In this document: piece by piece, positions 22,259 to 30,314 of the stretch
Layout: the number at the start of each line of letters is the position of its first letter
Position numbering within the stretch: position 1 is the first letter of the stretch
IMG/VR virus record: IMGVR_UViG_3300009320_000394
Location: 1-40,149 of that record
DNA: 40,149 nt
Direction: 5' to 3' (one strand)
Source: a virus
The notes under the pieces: generated by a model
What the model was told of the DNA's origin: nothing
The model's input: the letters and a program-made list of their open reading frames with translations, nothing else
The model's database searches: none
Made by a program: the position numbers and the translations under genes

Positions 22259-22772
22259 TCCTCCTTTTATCCAACATCGTCTGATTCCACCTGAACTGCC
22301 TCCGCTGCTCCTTCGGTATCCAGAGCGGGTGCGATGATAGCCCCTCGTAGTTCACCATGAAAGCGTGCTTGATGCGTTCCCTTTGATGCTTGACCCAGTA
22401 TTGGTACTTGAGAACCGAAATCGGCACATTGACACCGTGTGCTTGGTATTTGTCCCGTTCTGTGACATCGCTCCAGCTAATGCGTTGCTCCGAGGCTATG
22501 ATGTCCTCTACCGCTCGGATCATCATAACGATGGCTGTCTCTTCAGAGGAAAACTGTTGAATACAGTGACACATGCCTGGGCATTGAATGACTAGCCGCT
22601 GGTTTGTCCCCAAGAACATGAAGAACCGCTTTTCATACTCAACGCCGAAGTCCTCCTCGTCAATGTACCGGTGGCCCACATCATGGGAAATGATCTTGGC
22701 ACAGATGCGGGTGCCAGAACGCTGAGGTCCGCTGACCAGAATCTTTGAGAACGGCGCCAGAAACTCAAACAT
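22200..22772 (-). CDS. Sulfotransferase-like P-loop protein
   Basis: A 190-residue protein starting at ATG 22772, an eight-base overlap with the preceding gene. The PAPS-binding P-loop is KILVSGPQRSGTRICAKII (residues 10-28). AIVMMIRAVEDIIASEQR matches the 3'-phosphate-binding segment where Arg and Ser follow a strand. FMVNYEGLSSHPLW is the later conserved strand. Sulfotransferases move sulfate from PAPS to hydroxyls or amines of sugars and proteins. Full enzymes are often longer, so this is a minimal form. The last 30 codons run through the next gene's ribosome site and start, which may mean the true end is earlier. Confidence 0.75.
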   Translation of the reverse strand: MFEFLAPFSKILVSGPQRSGTRICAKIISHDVGHRYIDEEDFGVEYEKRFFMFLGTNQRLVIQCPGMCHCIQQFSSEETAIVMMIRAVEDIIASEQRISWSDVTERDKYQAHGVNVPISVLKYQYWVKHQRERIKHAFMVNYEGLSSHPLWIPKEQRRQFRWNQTMLDKRRSDVLPDLPSQDDALQTLRR

Positions 22773-23004
22773 TCGGATGAAACACCAAACCATTGTAAGC
22801 CAAGACATTCAGCCATGCAGATCGTCCCACCTGCTGCCCGTCCCACACTTCGTGAAGAGTCTCATCGGCAATCATTATGCCACAGCCACAACAACGGTTC
22901 TGGCTGGGCACATCGCCAAGTGTAGCTGGAACACAGCGATGCACATACAAGAGAGGATCATACTCCCATCGGTGGAGAATCGTGTCCGTGTACTCCTCAC
23001 CCAT
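22765..23004 (-). CDS. Small Cys-containing protein of unknown function (79 residues)
   Basis: Starts at ATG 23004 (MGEEYTDTILHRWEYDPLLY) with an eight-base overlap and ends within the start of the sulfotransferase gene. The centre holds NRCCGCGIMIADETLHEVWDG, in which the Cys cluster might bind metal with His residues nearby. The tight overlap on both sides suggests a genuine coupled gene. No recognised family. Confidence 0.6.
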   Translation of the reverse strand: MGEEYTDTILHRWEYDPLLYVHRCVPATLGDVPSQNRCCGCGIMIADETLHEVWDGQQVGRSAWLNVLAYNGLVFHPNV

Positions 23005-23647
23005 GCGAATGCACCCTGAACAACTGATTGTCCCACAGATGCCCTGGAATCGTTGCGCACTCTATGCCGAGCTTCCACAGGGCATAGTTGAGGCTCAGTT
23101 GGTCGCGGCAACTGTGCTGCTGTAATTCTTGCCACCACAGTTCAGACAGTTCCCTGATCTGAGGCGTGTCGCGCCGCACCAGCACCCCACCGACGAACAG
23201 CCCCCTGCTCTCGGGATAGCCCTCTGACCTGTACTTGTCCACCTGTGTCTGAATCACGCTCGGCTCATCGGCAAGGCATTCAATGCACTTCGCTGCCTCA
23301 TCGTACACACACTCTCTCTGAGGATGACGAAAGGCAGCGATGTCGCAGTCGCCCAAGAAGTCCAAGAATTGCTCGGGTGGAACGAGGAGTTCCACATTGC
23401 CGTCGTGGTAGAGAGTGAACTCTGGCAGGGTGAGCTTGACCTCAGCAAAGTACCGCAGTGGCAGTATTTTGCCAAGGCGACTACGCCTATGAGGACCGAT
23501 CATAAAGGTCGTAAGTAATTGGAGATCCCATATCAGTGTCCAGCCCTCTACCACTTCAATGCCATCGCTGATGCAGAAGCCGGACCACTTCGTTGGACGC
23601 AGAGTGTCATACCCCCCAAAGATGACCGTGTAGCGGACAAAGTTCAT
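22997..23647 (-). CDS. DUF616/TOD1-MUCI70-like glycosyltransferase
   Basis: A 216-residue protein starting at ATG 23647, an ATGA overlap with the small membrane gene. It contains YTVIFGGYDTLRPT, a PH-R motif in IGPHRRSRLGKILP, the FRHPQRECVYDEAAKC block and HSCRDQLSLNYALWKLG. That order (HP-R-YDEA, then YRSEGYP, then RDQLS) is the signature of the DUF616 family, whose plant members TOD1 and MUCI70 are glycosyltransferases. The enzyme is presumed GT-A-like and cytoplasmic here. Confidence 0.8.
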   Translation of the reverse strand: MNFVRYTVIFGGYDTLRPTKWSGFCISDGIEVVEGWTLIWDLQLLTTFMIGPHRRSRLGKILPLRYFAEVKLTLPEFTLYHDGNVELLVPPEQFLDFLGDCDIAAFRHPQRECVYDEAAKCIECLADEPSVIQTQVDKYRSEGYPESRGLFVGGVLVRRDTPQIRELSELWWQELQQHSCRDQLSLNYALWKLGIECATIPGHLWDNQLFRVHSHG

Positions 23648-23874
23648 CTCACCTCCTCGGGTAGAGTAATGACCCACAGGCAGAGGAGCCAGATGACAAT
23701 CCACGCAACGCCAGCTGTAATGGTCCACGCAATAACTGCAGACCGAGGCTTTCTATAAGCAACCGCAACCCCCGCGCCCGTCAGGAATCCAATTGCCATT
23801 GGGCCGTAGATGACCCTAGCTGCTGTCCTGTCAATTGGATGCACTATGATGTGCCAGAAACGGCCCCTCCTCAT
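23644..23874 (-). CDS. Small two-helix membrane protein (76 residues)
   Basis: The start at ATG 23874 is favoured by the GAAAGGAGG site just upstream; the open frame extends further without support. A basic N-terminus (MRRGRFWHIIVHPIDRT) is followed by two transmembrane segments, VIYGPMAIGFLTGAGVAVAY and AVIAWTITAGVAWIVIWLLC, and the tail PEEVR. It might anchor glycan enzymes at the membrane. No family is recognised. Confidence 0.7.
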   Translation of the reverse strand: MRRGRFWHIIVHPIDRTAARVIYGPMAIGFLTGAGVAVAYRKPRSAVIAWTITAGVAWIVIWLLCLWVITLPEEVR

Positions 23875-23891
23875 CAAATCCTCCTTTCGGC

Positions 23892-24485
23892 CTATAGTTG
23901 CCACTTCCCTATCCACCATACCGTGTCAGGCATGAATCCCATCTTGCCCATCGGGAAGCTCTCATTCACTGCCCTGACGATGCCAGGCCAATGCTGGTAG
24001 TAGTCATGACCCACAATCAGTCCATCCTCCCTCACCTTCGGAACCCACATCCTGATGTCCGTCAATGTCGCCTGATATGAGTGATCCCCATCAATGAACA
24101 CCAGATCAAGCGATGCACGGGCAAACTCCCTGGCAGCGCGTGATGACGACATGCGCATGAACTTCACCTTGTTCGCCCACGGCTCCAGGTGCTCTTGGGC
24201 TATCTCGTAGACCTGCTGCCATTCCCCTAGCGTGGCACTCTCTGGAGATCCCGAATCAAGCTCCCCAGTGCCACCAGGGACACCGTAGGGCTCCCAGGGG
24301 TCAATGAGGTAGTAGCGCCTGATGATGTCCTCGCAGCCGTGCTGAAACAGCCACAGAGCGGTGAGGCCGTGCATGACACCTATCTCTGCAATGTGATGCG
24401 GCTCAAATCGCTCAACGAGTGTGTTGAGTGACGCTCGGTGTTCCCCCGGATGCTGTTCCCGTTGGACTGCTTCTTCAGGTGTCAC
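23892..24485 (-). CDS. Class I SAM methyltransferase (Methyltransf_24 type)
   Basis: A 197-residue protein starting at GTG 24485 inside the end of the upstream methyltransferase. Motif I is HIAEIGVMHGLTALWLF (residues 31-47). The acidic motif II region is YYLIDPW, and motif IV-V is LDLVFIDGDHSYQATLTDI with VREDGLIVGHDYYQHWPG. FIDGDHSY is typical of the family-24 and cephalosporin-hydroxylase-like group. The acceptor is unknown, probably a sugar hydroxyl or carboxyl in this context. Confidence 0.85.
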   Translation of the reverse strand: MTPEEAVQREQHPGEHRASLNTLVERFEPHHIAEIGVMHGLTALWLFQHGCEDIIRRYYLIDPWEPYGVPGGTGELDSGSPESATLGEWQQVYEIAQEHLEPWANKVKFMRMSSSRAAREFARASLDLVFIDGDHSYQATLTDIRMWVPKVREDGLIVGHDYYQHWPGIVRAVNESFPMGKMGFMPDTVWWIGKWQL

Positions 24486-25053
24486 TGTTCTTATACCCCA
24501 CCAAGTGAATCCTCTCCTCCCGTGTCATCACCACCGAATCCTCAAGATATGTCCTTCCGACGAACTGAACATCCTGAATCGTGAAGCGTCGCTGATGTCG
24601 CTCTTCATGGTAGGCATCACCCTCGGGCACTATGATGAGCACCTTACCCCTTGGTCTCAGCACCCGCAAGAGTTCTTGGAAGAAGAAGTGGAAACTGAAC
24701 CTTGGCTCAAGATGCTCCAGTACGTCCGAGCAGAAGACAGACGCGAAGCTGTCTCTCTCTAGGGGCCAGTGATCCCCAATATCAGCTTGAAGATAGTGCA
24801 GCCTGTCCCTCACCTCCTGCGGCTCATCGTGCCAGTGCTGAGAGCAGATGCGGACACAGAAATCGGAGATGTCAAAGCCCCAACTGTCAATGCCGTCGCG
24901 GGCAAAGATGACGCATTTTTCTCCAGTTCCGCAGCCCACATCGAGGAGAGGACTGCCAAGACCGAAGCACTGGTGGACATCAGCATCCATATGATGCTCC
25001 CAGTGCTCAACGGTGAGGTTGTGGGCGTAGATTTCGTGGCGGGGTTCTACCAC
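24475..25053 (-). CDS. Class I SAM methyltransferase (UbiE/Methyltransf_11 type)
   Basis: A 192-residue protein with an excellent CTGGAGGAGGCC site before GTG 25053. Motif I is LLDVGCGTGEKCVIFA (residues 36-51). Motif II is GFDISDFCV, motif III is LHYLQADIG, and ASVFCSDVLEHLEP with LRVLRPRGKVLIIVPEG completes the core. It transfers a methyl group from SAM to a small molecule or sugar. It is packed between a GT2 gene and another methyltransferase gene. Confidence 0.9.
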   Translation of the reverse strand: MVEPRHEIYAHNLTVEHWEHHMDADVHQCFGLGSPLLDVGCGTGEKCVIFARDGIDSWGFDISDFCVRICSQHWHDEPQEVRDRLHYLQADIGDHWPLERDSFASVFCSDVLEHLEPRFSFHFFFQELLRVLRPRGKVLIIVPEGDAYHEERHQRRFTIQDVQFVGRTYLEDSVVMTREERIHLVGYKNSDT

Positions 25054-25799
25054 GGCCTCCTCCAGTTCACATTCCGATCCCCGCCATCCATGAACCAGGG
25101 TAGTTCGCCATCCACGCTTTCTGCCAACAGCTTCAGCCTCTCCGTGCTGTAGGTAGACAGTTCATACATAGTAGGAATGCGCTCGCACTGGGGAGCCTGA
25201 CAATTGTAGGCTTGCTTGCTATGCCACGCCTCACGGCCCACCTTGCTCCACTTGAAGGCCAGAAGTATGCGATTTACTGCGGCGTAGGCATGATAGAACG
25301 CCGACTTGCCTTTCCAGTCCGCAAAGCCGTGGTTGACGCTCACCCGACGATCACGGACAACTCTGTAGCCGCAACGCTTGGCCTCTTCTCCCAAATCCAC
25401 ATCCCACCACTGAGAAAAAAAGTAGTCTTGGTCAGCCCTGATCTGGTGCGTGTTACGGAAGATGGGTGCAATGCCATCATACCACCAATTCACCACCTGC
25501 CCCCGAGGGTTGGGCGACTCCCCCTCCCTGTTGGGCGTGATGATCCCCACATCGTCGTGCGAGGCGATGTAGTCATACATGACGCGCACGAAGTCAGGCG
25601 ACACAATCTCAATGTCTGAGTCCATGATCAGCACGAAGGGCGCTTCGGACCATTCCAAGGCACAGTTCCACACTCGGCACTCGTGGTCGTAGCGACGGAG
25701 TGCTGTCACTCGCGGCACTCCACACCTCTGACGCAATGCGGCTACCATTCGTCCATTGGCCTCATCGTCCCAGGAGATGACCCACGCCTCCAAATCCAT
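25047..25799 (-). CDS. Family 2-like glycosyltransferase
   Basis: A 250-residue GT-A protein. The start at ATG 25799 (MDLEAWVISWDDEANGRMV) follows GGGAGGAGG and lies five bases past the stop of the previous gene; the longer frame overlaps that gene and lacks support. APFVLIMDSDIEIVSPDFVRV holds the metal-binding DSD motif. Later, DYFFSQWWDVDLGEEAKRCGY matches the acceptor-side ED-like region of GT2 enzymes. The donor sugar is not predictable. Confidence 0.85.
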   Translation of the reverse strand: MDLEAWVISWDDEANGRMVAALRQRCGVPRVTALRRYDHECRVWNCALEWSEAPFVLIMDSDIEIVSPDFVRVMYDYIASHDDVGIITPNREGESPNPRGQVVNWWYDGIAPIFRNTHQIRADQDYFFSQWWDVDLGEEAKRCGYRVVRDRRVSVNHGFADWKGKSAFYHAYAAVNRILLAFKWSKVGREAWHSKQAYNCQAPQCERIPTMYELSTYSTERLKLLAESVDGELPWFMDGGDRNVNWRRPW

Positions 25800-25803
25800 C
25801 GCC

Positions 25804-26370
25804 TCATCCTCCTCCCAAGTGCAACATCCTTGGGTCGCTGTGCTGCTTATGGATGACCGCCAGGCCGCAGGAGTAGGGCAGTTCACACATCTCAATGCCC
25901 AGCGCAGCAATCTGTCTAGCGACCACGTCGGGACCGCCAGCGAAAGTCCGCGTGTCGTGTAGCACTAGCAGCCCATCATCCCTGAGCAGGGGCCAGGCCA
26001 ACTCCACCTCACTAGCGACACTGCTGTAAGAGTGCGTACCATCAATGTGAACCAAATCTGCCACCCGCGTCATCTGGGCCAAGAACTTATGCACCTCCAT
26101 GCGATGCCAAGTCCAGGGCAAGCCTGCCTGCGCCATTGCCTCTATCAGGAGTCCCCAACTATGCTCCTCGTTCCAATCGCAGGAAACCACTTCGCCGCCT
26201 GTTCGCTGCACCGCCCGCAGGAACACCATCGTGCTAACCCCGACACCCCACTCGTAGATGAGTTGAGCTTGGAGGCCCAGAGCCAGGGAGTAGAGTAGGC
26301 AGACCCTGGCGTCCTCCTCCCAATCAGGCCGATTAAGCAAGGAAAGTTCTTCCGTGATCAGTGCCACCAT
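25804..26370 (-). CDS. Methyltransf_24-like protein, paralogue of the next gene
   Basis: A 188-residue protein with the strong site GGGGAGGG directly before ATG 26370. Motif I is QLIYEWGVGVSTMVFLRAV. VADLVHIDGTHSYSSVASEV and LLRDDGLLVLHDTRTFAGGP form the core acidic and HDTR motifs. It is clearly homologous to the 26378-26908 product, so the two arose by tandem duplication. Motif I lacks the usual GxGxG form, so catalytic methyl transfer is likely but not certain. The acceptor is unknown. Confidence 0.8.
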   Translation of the reverse strand: MVALITEELSLLNRPDWEEDARVCLLYSLALGLQAQLIYEWGVGVSTMVFLRAVQRTGGEVVSCDWNEEHSWGLLIEAMAQAGLPWTWHRMEVHKFLAQMTRVADLVHIDGTHSYSSVASEVELAWPLLRDDGLLVLHDTRTFAGGPDVVARQIAALGIEMCELPYSCGLAVIHKQHSDPRMLHLGGG

Positions 26371-26377
26371 CCCTCCC

Positions 26378-26908
26378 CTACGCTGCCTTGTGTAGCACAG
26401 CCAAGCCATGTAACGTCGGTATCTCTACCATCTGGACACGCTTCCAGCCCCACTCTTCCGCTACCCTCCCAGGACCGCTAGGCATGGAGCGTGTGTCGTG
26501 CAGCACCATCAGGCCATCGGGCTTCACTAGCGGCCAGAACTGTTCCACATCAGCGGACACCGACTCGTAGCTGTGACAACCATTGACGTAAACCAAATCC
26601 GGCAAGTGCCAGACCCGCTGGGCCATCTCAATGCTGCTCATGTGCAGGAACTGCCAGTGCGCCAGCAGTCCTGGATCAGTGACCCTCCCGCTGCAGTCCT
26701 CCACATCACAGGAAACGAGCCTACCCCCAGTCTGCTGCATAGCAGATAGAAAGGCATGGGTACTCCTCGCTCCATCCACGCCGATTTCAAACACAAGTTG
26801 GCAATTCAGGCCCAGGGCCAGACCGTGGAGCAAGTATATGTACCCAGCGAGGACGGTGTTGTCAGTATCACTGTCGCTGTAGAGCGCCACGACCTCATCT
26901 GCCGTCAC
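26378..26908 (-). CDS. Methyltransf_24-like protein, tandem paralogue
   Basis: A 176-residue protein. The GTG at 26908 is chosen because it overlaps the stop of the membrane gene (GTGA) and has GGGGGGC upstream. The longer open frame adds 53 codons that do not look like protein. QLVFEIGVDGARSTHAFL is motif I, and PDLVYVNGCHSYESVSADV with VKPDGLMVLHDTRSMPSGP is the core. The paralogue at 25804-26370 keeps IDGTHSY where this copy has VNGCHSY, so the acidic residue is lost here and its activity may differ. Confidence 0.75.
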   Translation of the reverse strand: MTADEVVALYSDSDTDNTVLAGYIYLLHGLALGLNCQLVFEIGVDGARSTHAFLSAMQQTGGRLVSCDVEDCSGRVTDPGLLAHWQFLHMSSIEMAQRVWHLPDLVYVNGCHSYESVSADVEQFWPLVKPDGLMVLHDTRSMPSGPGRVAEEWGWKRVQMVEIPTLHGLAVLHKAA

Positions 26909-27084
26909 TTCACAGCCCCCCATATTGGTTGGGCGAACAGACCCAAGACCACACCGGCCAACCAAAAACAGCCTCGTGGGATGGGAAGGCAGAGTGAATA
27001 CTTGGCGAAGATCAAACCTCCCACAACCACAACCCACAGGACTACAAACAGCACCACTCCTCTCCAATTGAAAGTCCGTTTCAT
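26905..27084 (-). CDS. Small membrane protein (59 residues)
   Basis: Starts at ATG 27084, an ATGA overlap with the methyltransferase gene; the ORF upstream of it is not needed. MKRTFNWRG is followed by VVLFVVLWVVVVGGLIFA, one strong helix, and a second hydrophobic segment, GCFWLAGVVLGLFAQPIWG. It has two predicted transmembrane helices and short termini. No family is recognised. Confidence 0.7.
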   Translation of the reverse strand: MKRTFNWRGVVLFVVLWVVVVGGLIFAKYSLCLPIPRGCFWLAGVVLGLFAQPIWGAVK

Positions 27085-27551
27085 TTCACTGCCCTCCATA
27101 GCTCATATCGAAGTTCCCCATCCTCCCGATATTCCTCCACGCGCTCAAAGTGACCCACAAACCCCACGTAGTGTGCGTCCCACCCCCCAGGCAGGAAGTG
27201 CTCCAGCGTGTCCGACGACCAGAAGTGCTTCATGCTGGGGTCTCGGAACGCCGCCTTAAGATTCAGGTCTACCAGTGGCGTGTGGATCTCCAGGAGGCCA
27301 TTGGGCTTCAGCACACGCCAGCACTCAGATAGGATGAAGATAGGATCCTCCAAGTGCATCAGGATGTTGCGGGCCAGTATTTCACCCACGCTGGAGTCGG
27401 GGTAGGGAATCCCGTTGTTCAGGTCGTGCAGTAGCATCGGGTGTGCATGTTGCTGCCAGTCAATGTGAACCCAGTCCACACCAGCTGGTTTTTGGCTCCC
27501 ACAACCCAGATTGAGTCGCACGACACCTCCCGTCTCGCCAAGACCAGCTTT
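27081..27551 (-). CDS. Class I SAM methyltransferase-like protein
   Basis: A 156-residue protein. The start is GTG 27551, a GTGA junction with the epimerase stop and preceded by AGGAAGG. VVRLNLGCGSQKPAGVDWVHID is motif I plus the acidic residue. Then NGIPYPDSSVGEILARNILMHLED and ECWRVLKPNGLLEIHTPL follow, as in the O-antigen-associated Methyltransf_11 group. The longer upstream frame (26 codons) reads like non-coding sequence. The acceptor is unknown. Confidence 0.85.
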   Translation of the reverse strand, partial: KAGLGETGGVVRLNLGCGSQKPAGVDWVHIDWQQHAHPMLLHDLNNGIPYPDSSVGEILARNILMHLEDPIFILSECWRVLKPNGLLEIHTPLVDLNLKAAFRDPSMKHFWSSDTLEHFLPGGWDAHYVGFVGHFERVEEYREDGELRYELWRAVK

Positions 27552-28612
27552 CACGGTCCTTCCTGCGGCCAATCGCTTGACTGAAGGTGATCCATGCTGT
27601 CCTCGTGCCGCTGCATGAACTCCCTCCACTGGCCGTACAGCGCCTCATCCCGCTCAACCCGCTGGCGGTAGACCAAGTCGTTGATATAGATGGGGTCATC
27701 CCAGTCATATAGCTCATGGGTGATGGTATGCGCAAGGATACCACTCACACCCTTGACGACATCTCCAAAGTTGTGAATATCCAATATCCTCGTTGCCTTG
27801 TACCCGCTGGCGCGGTAGTTGCGCACATCTTCCCGATCCAAGACCTCCAAGCGGGCAGGACAGCCTGATCTCTCACAGGCGTATCGCACTCTCTCCGCAA
27901 CCTGGAGAATCGTGTAGTTATCCTGCACCACATTGAAGATGCCCGTGACACCAAGCGGAGCCAAGAGTCCTTGGTAGTACGCTCGGCACACATCGTTCAT
28001 GTGTATAAGAGGTCGCCAGAGCTTGGGATTGTGGACAGTGATCACACCCCGCGTCACGGCGTGCTTCGTCATGGTATTCACCACGAGGTCATAGCGCATA
28101 CGGGGCGACCAACCGAAGATGGTGCCCTTGCGCAGAATGATGGGCCGGAAGCTCTCATCCTCAGCCATGAGCAGTGCTCGCTCAGCCAGCACTTTGGAGA
28201 TGCCATAGGGAAACGACGGCGATACCTCTGCCTCCTCGTCCATATCCCTCTCAGCACTGTAGCCGTACACTGAACACGTTGAGGCGAAGACGAACCGCCT
28301 CACACCCTTCTGCTTGCACAGAAAAGCCAACAGCGCCGTCCCGGCCGTGTTCACAGCGAAGTTGGCACCTGGCCGGAAGGCCGCCATAGGGTCATTGGAG
28401 ATGGCGGCCAGATGCACCACAGCATCCACTCCGTTCAGCCAGTCCGGGTTGAACTCCATGATGTCGGCCTTGATGATGCGGCAGCCATCCTGCGGTAGAT
28501 GATTGCCGAAGTAGAAAAGATCCACCACCGTCACATCGCAACCCCGGTCAAGGAGATAGGGAACCAGCCGACTGCCGACGTAGCCACCGCCGCCCGTGAC
28601 GAGTACCCTCAT
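27551..28612 (-). CDS. NAD-dependent sugar epimerase/dehydratase
   Basis: A 353-residue extended short-chain dehydrogenase. The Rossmann motif GGGGYVGS lies at residues 7-14, AVVHLAAISNDP at 64-75, the active Ser-x-x-Ser region ASTCSVYG at 110-117 and the catalytic Tyr136-Lys140 in YGISK. It probably remodels a nucleotide sugar at C4 or dehydrates it at C4/C6, as GalE/RmlB-like enzymes do. The next enzyme upstream is the DegT aminotransferase, a common pairing in amino-sugar synthesis. Confidence 0.93.
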   Translation of the reverse strand: MRVLVTGGGGYVGSRLVPYLLDRGCDVTVVDLFYFGNHLPQDGCRIIKADIMEFNPDWLNGVDAVVHLAAISNDPMAAFRPGANFAVNTAGTALLAFLCKQKGVRRFVFASTCSVYGYSAERDMDEEAEVSPSFPYGISKVLAERALLMAEDESFRPIILRKGTIFGWSPRMRYDLVVNTMTKHAVTRGVITVHNPKLWRPLIHMNDVCRAYYQGLLAPLGVTGIFNVVQDNYTILQVAERVRYACERSGCPARLEVLDREDVRNYRASGYKATRILDIHNFGDVVKGVSGILAHTITHELYDWDDPIYINDLVYRQRVERDEALYGQWREFMQRHEDSMDHLQSSDWPQEGP

Positions 28613-28616
28613 CGCC

Positions 28617-29714
28617 CTACCACCCTCCCTTCACTGCCTGGATCACCCTCTCCACGTCCTCGTCCGTCATCCACTGCCCACAGGGGATGGACACCATACG
28701 CGGAGCTACGTATTCAACGCCCTCCAAGTCGTCGCTGGCGAAAGTGTGCCTCTTGAAAGCTGTATACTGATCGTTGCGCGGGTGCACGGGCGAGGCGTCA
28801 ATACCCTTGGAGTCCATCATGCGGACGAAGTCCTCGCGCCCCTCCACGAACAGCGTGAAGAACCAGTAGGCCGGTTCGCATTCGTACTCTGCCCGCTGGA
28901 ACTCAAAGTCGGCCAGCTCCCGCTCGTAGCGCCTCCCGATTTCCCTGCGCCTAGCGAGAATCCCCGGAAGGAAGGGGAGCTGGGCCAAGCCGATGCTGGC
29001 TGCCACATCGTTCATGTGGAACTTGTAACCCACCTCGTCAAAGTCGGTATCCCAAGCACGGTCAGGATTGGAGCGGTCAATTCCGAACCAGCGTAGGCGC
29101 TTGGCGCGTCGTGCCCAACCAGAATGCCATGTGGTCAAGAGTCCCGCATCCCCCGCCGTGATGTGTTTGATGGCCTGAAGGCTGAAACAGCTAATGTCGG
29201 CGATGGAACCGAGGGCGTAGTGCTTATAGGTAGCGCCCAGCGCATGAGCTGCGTCCTCAATAAGATAGATACAACGAGTCGCCCAGAGCATTTCGTCCCA
29301 ATCGCAGGGGAAGCCGCCCCAATCAACGCCGATGACAGCGCCAATGCCAGGACCCCAAGGCCCAGAAAGTCCTCGTTCAACGCTCTCTGCTGAAATGTTC
29401 CCCGTCTTCCTATCCACATCGGCCCAGATGATCTCTGCCCCCAGGTTGACGATAGACACATTGGTCGCGGGAGAGGTGATAGGGGTTGTGATGACCTTGT
29501 CCCCCGGTTGTAGGTCTGTCAGCCGAAATGCAAGGTGGAGAGCCGATGTGCCAGAGTTGACGGCCACCGTGTGCGCATTGCCCACGAACGGCGCAATGGC
29601 CTTCTCAAACTGCTTCACCTTCGGCCCCTCAGCGACGTACCCACTACGCAGCGTCTCCACGACACCACTCAGGTCTTCCGGCATGTGCACCTGAAAGAGG
29701 CGTATCCGTTCCAT
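28617..29714 (-). CDS. DegT/DnrJ/EryC1/StrS aminotransferase
   Basis: A 365-residue PLP enzyme of normal family length with AAAGGAGATGTT before the ATG. NSGTSALHLAF lies at residues 53-63 and TPITSPATNVSI at 77-88. The PLP-stacking segment is YLIEDAAHALGA (150-161) and the PLP lysine is Lys183 in SLQAIKHITAGDAG. It converts a keto sugar nucleotide to an amino sugar. With the epimerase gene next to it, the pair could make a C4- or C3-amino sugar. Confidence 0.95.
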   Translation of the reverse strand: MERIRLFQVHMPEDLSGVVETLRSGYVAEGPKVKQFEKAIAPFVGNAHTVAVNSGTSALHLAFRLTDLQPGDKVITTPITSPATNVSIVNLGAEIIWADVDRKTGNISAESVERGLSGPWGPGIGAVIGVDWGGFPCDWDEMLWATRCIYLIEDAAHALGATYKHYALGSIADISCFSLQAIKHITAGDAGLLTTWHSGWARRAKRLRWFGIDRSNPDRAWDTDFDEVGYKFHMNDVAASIGLAQLPFLPGILARRREIGRRYERELADFEFQRAEYECEPAYWFFTLFVEGREDFVRMMDSKGIDASPVHPRNDQYTAFKRHTFASDDLEGVEYVAPRMVSIPCGQWMTDEDVERVIQAVKGGW

Positions 29715-29726
29715 AACATCTCCTTT

Positions 29727-30314
29727 CTACAGCGGGTTGCAGTATCCATAGGGCGCCTCCCACTTCCAGAAGATCCGCCTCTGCTCTAGGGTTGCGATCA
29801 GCTCCTCCATCTGCGAGGGCACAGGCCCCTTGAAACCGATACCAGCGACGGTGTGGGGCAATCCAGGATCGCCGGCCCAGTCCACCCATTGGCTCTCAAA
29901 GCAACTCAGCAGCTCCTCAAATCCCTGCGGCGTGAAGCGATAGTAGTCTGGCTTGGAGTGAATAGCAAAGCCCATGACAGAACTCACGAGCAGGGCCCCG
30001 CCCGGGCCGAGGACCCGATGGCACTCCTGCATCGCAGTCCAGGGGTCCCTGACATGCTCCAGCGTCTCCAAGCAGAGCACCGTCCCGACGATCTCATCTG
30101 GCCTGTCAATGGCGCACATATCAAGCAGCAGGTCAACCCCAGGCCCCTCCACGATGTCTGCACCGACGTAGTCATAGCCGGGGAAGAAGCTGCGCAAGTC
30201 CACGCGCTCAGGGGGCGCACCATGAACCACGCGAGAGCCAAACTCGTACACTGGGCCGGAGAGCGGGAGGTGCTCAGCGGCATATTGCACGAAGTCGCGG
30301 ATATGCTGCCTCAA
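29727..30314 (-). CDS. Class I SAM methyltransferase
   Basis: A 195-residue protein. The start is probably TTG 30314 (MRQHIRDFVQYAAEHL), overlapping the cupin stop as TTGA, because the homologous group as I recall it opens MRQxIRDFV; GTG 30332 is the alternative. PVYEFGSR and YVGADIVEGPGVDLLLD are motifs I and II, and TVLCLETLEHVRDP and CHRVLGPGGALLVSSVM are later ones. The C-terminal YYRFTPQGFEELL is common in the O-antigen-associated set. Confidence 0.85.
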   Translation of the reverse strand: MRQHIRDFVQYAAEHLPLSGPVYEFGSRVVHGAPPERVDLRSFFPGYDYVGADIVEGPGVDLLLDMCAIDRPDEIVGTVLCLETLEHVRDPWTAMQECHRVLGPGGALLVSSVMGFAIHSKPDYYRFTPQGFEELLSCFESQWVDWAGDPGLPHTVAGIGFKGPVPSQMEELIATLEQRRIFWKWEAPYGYCNPL

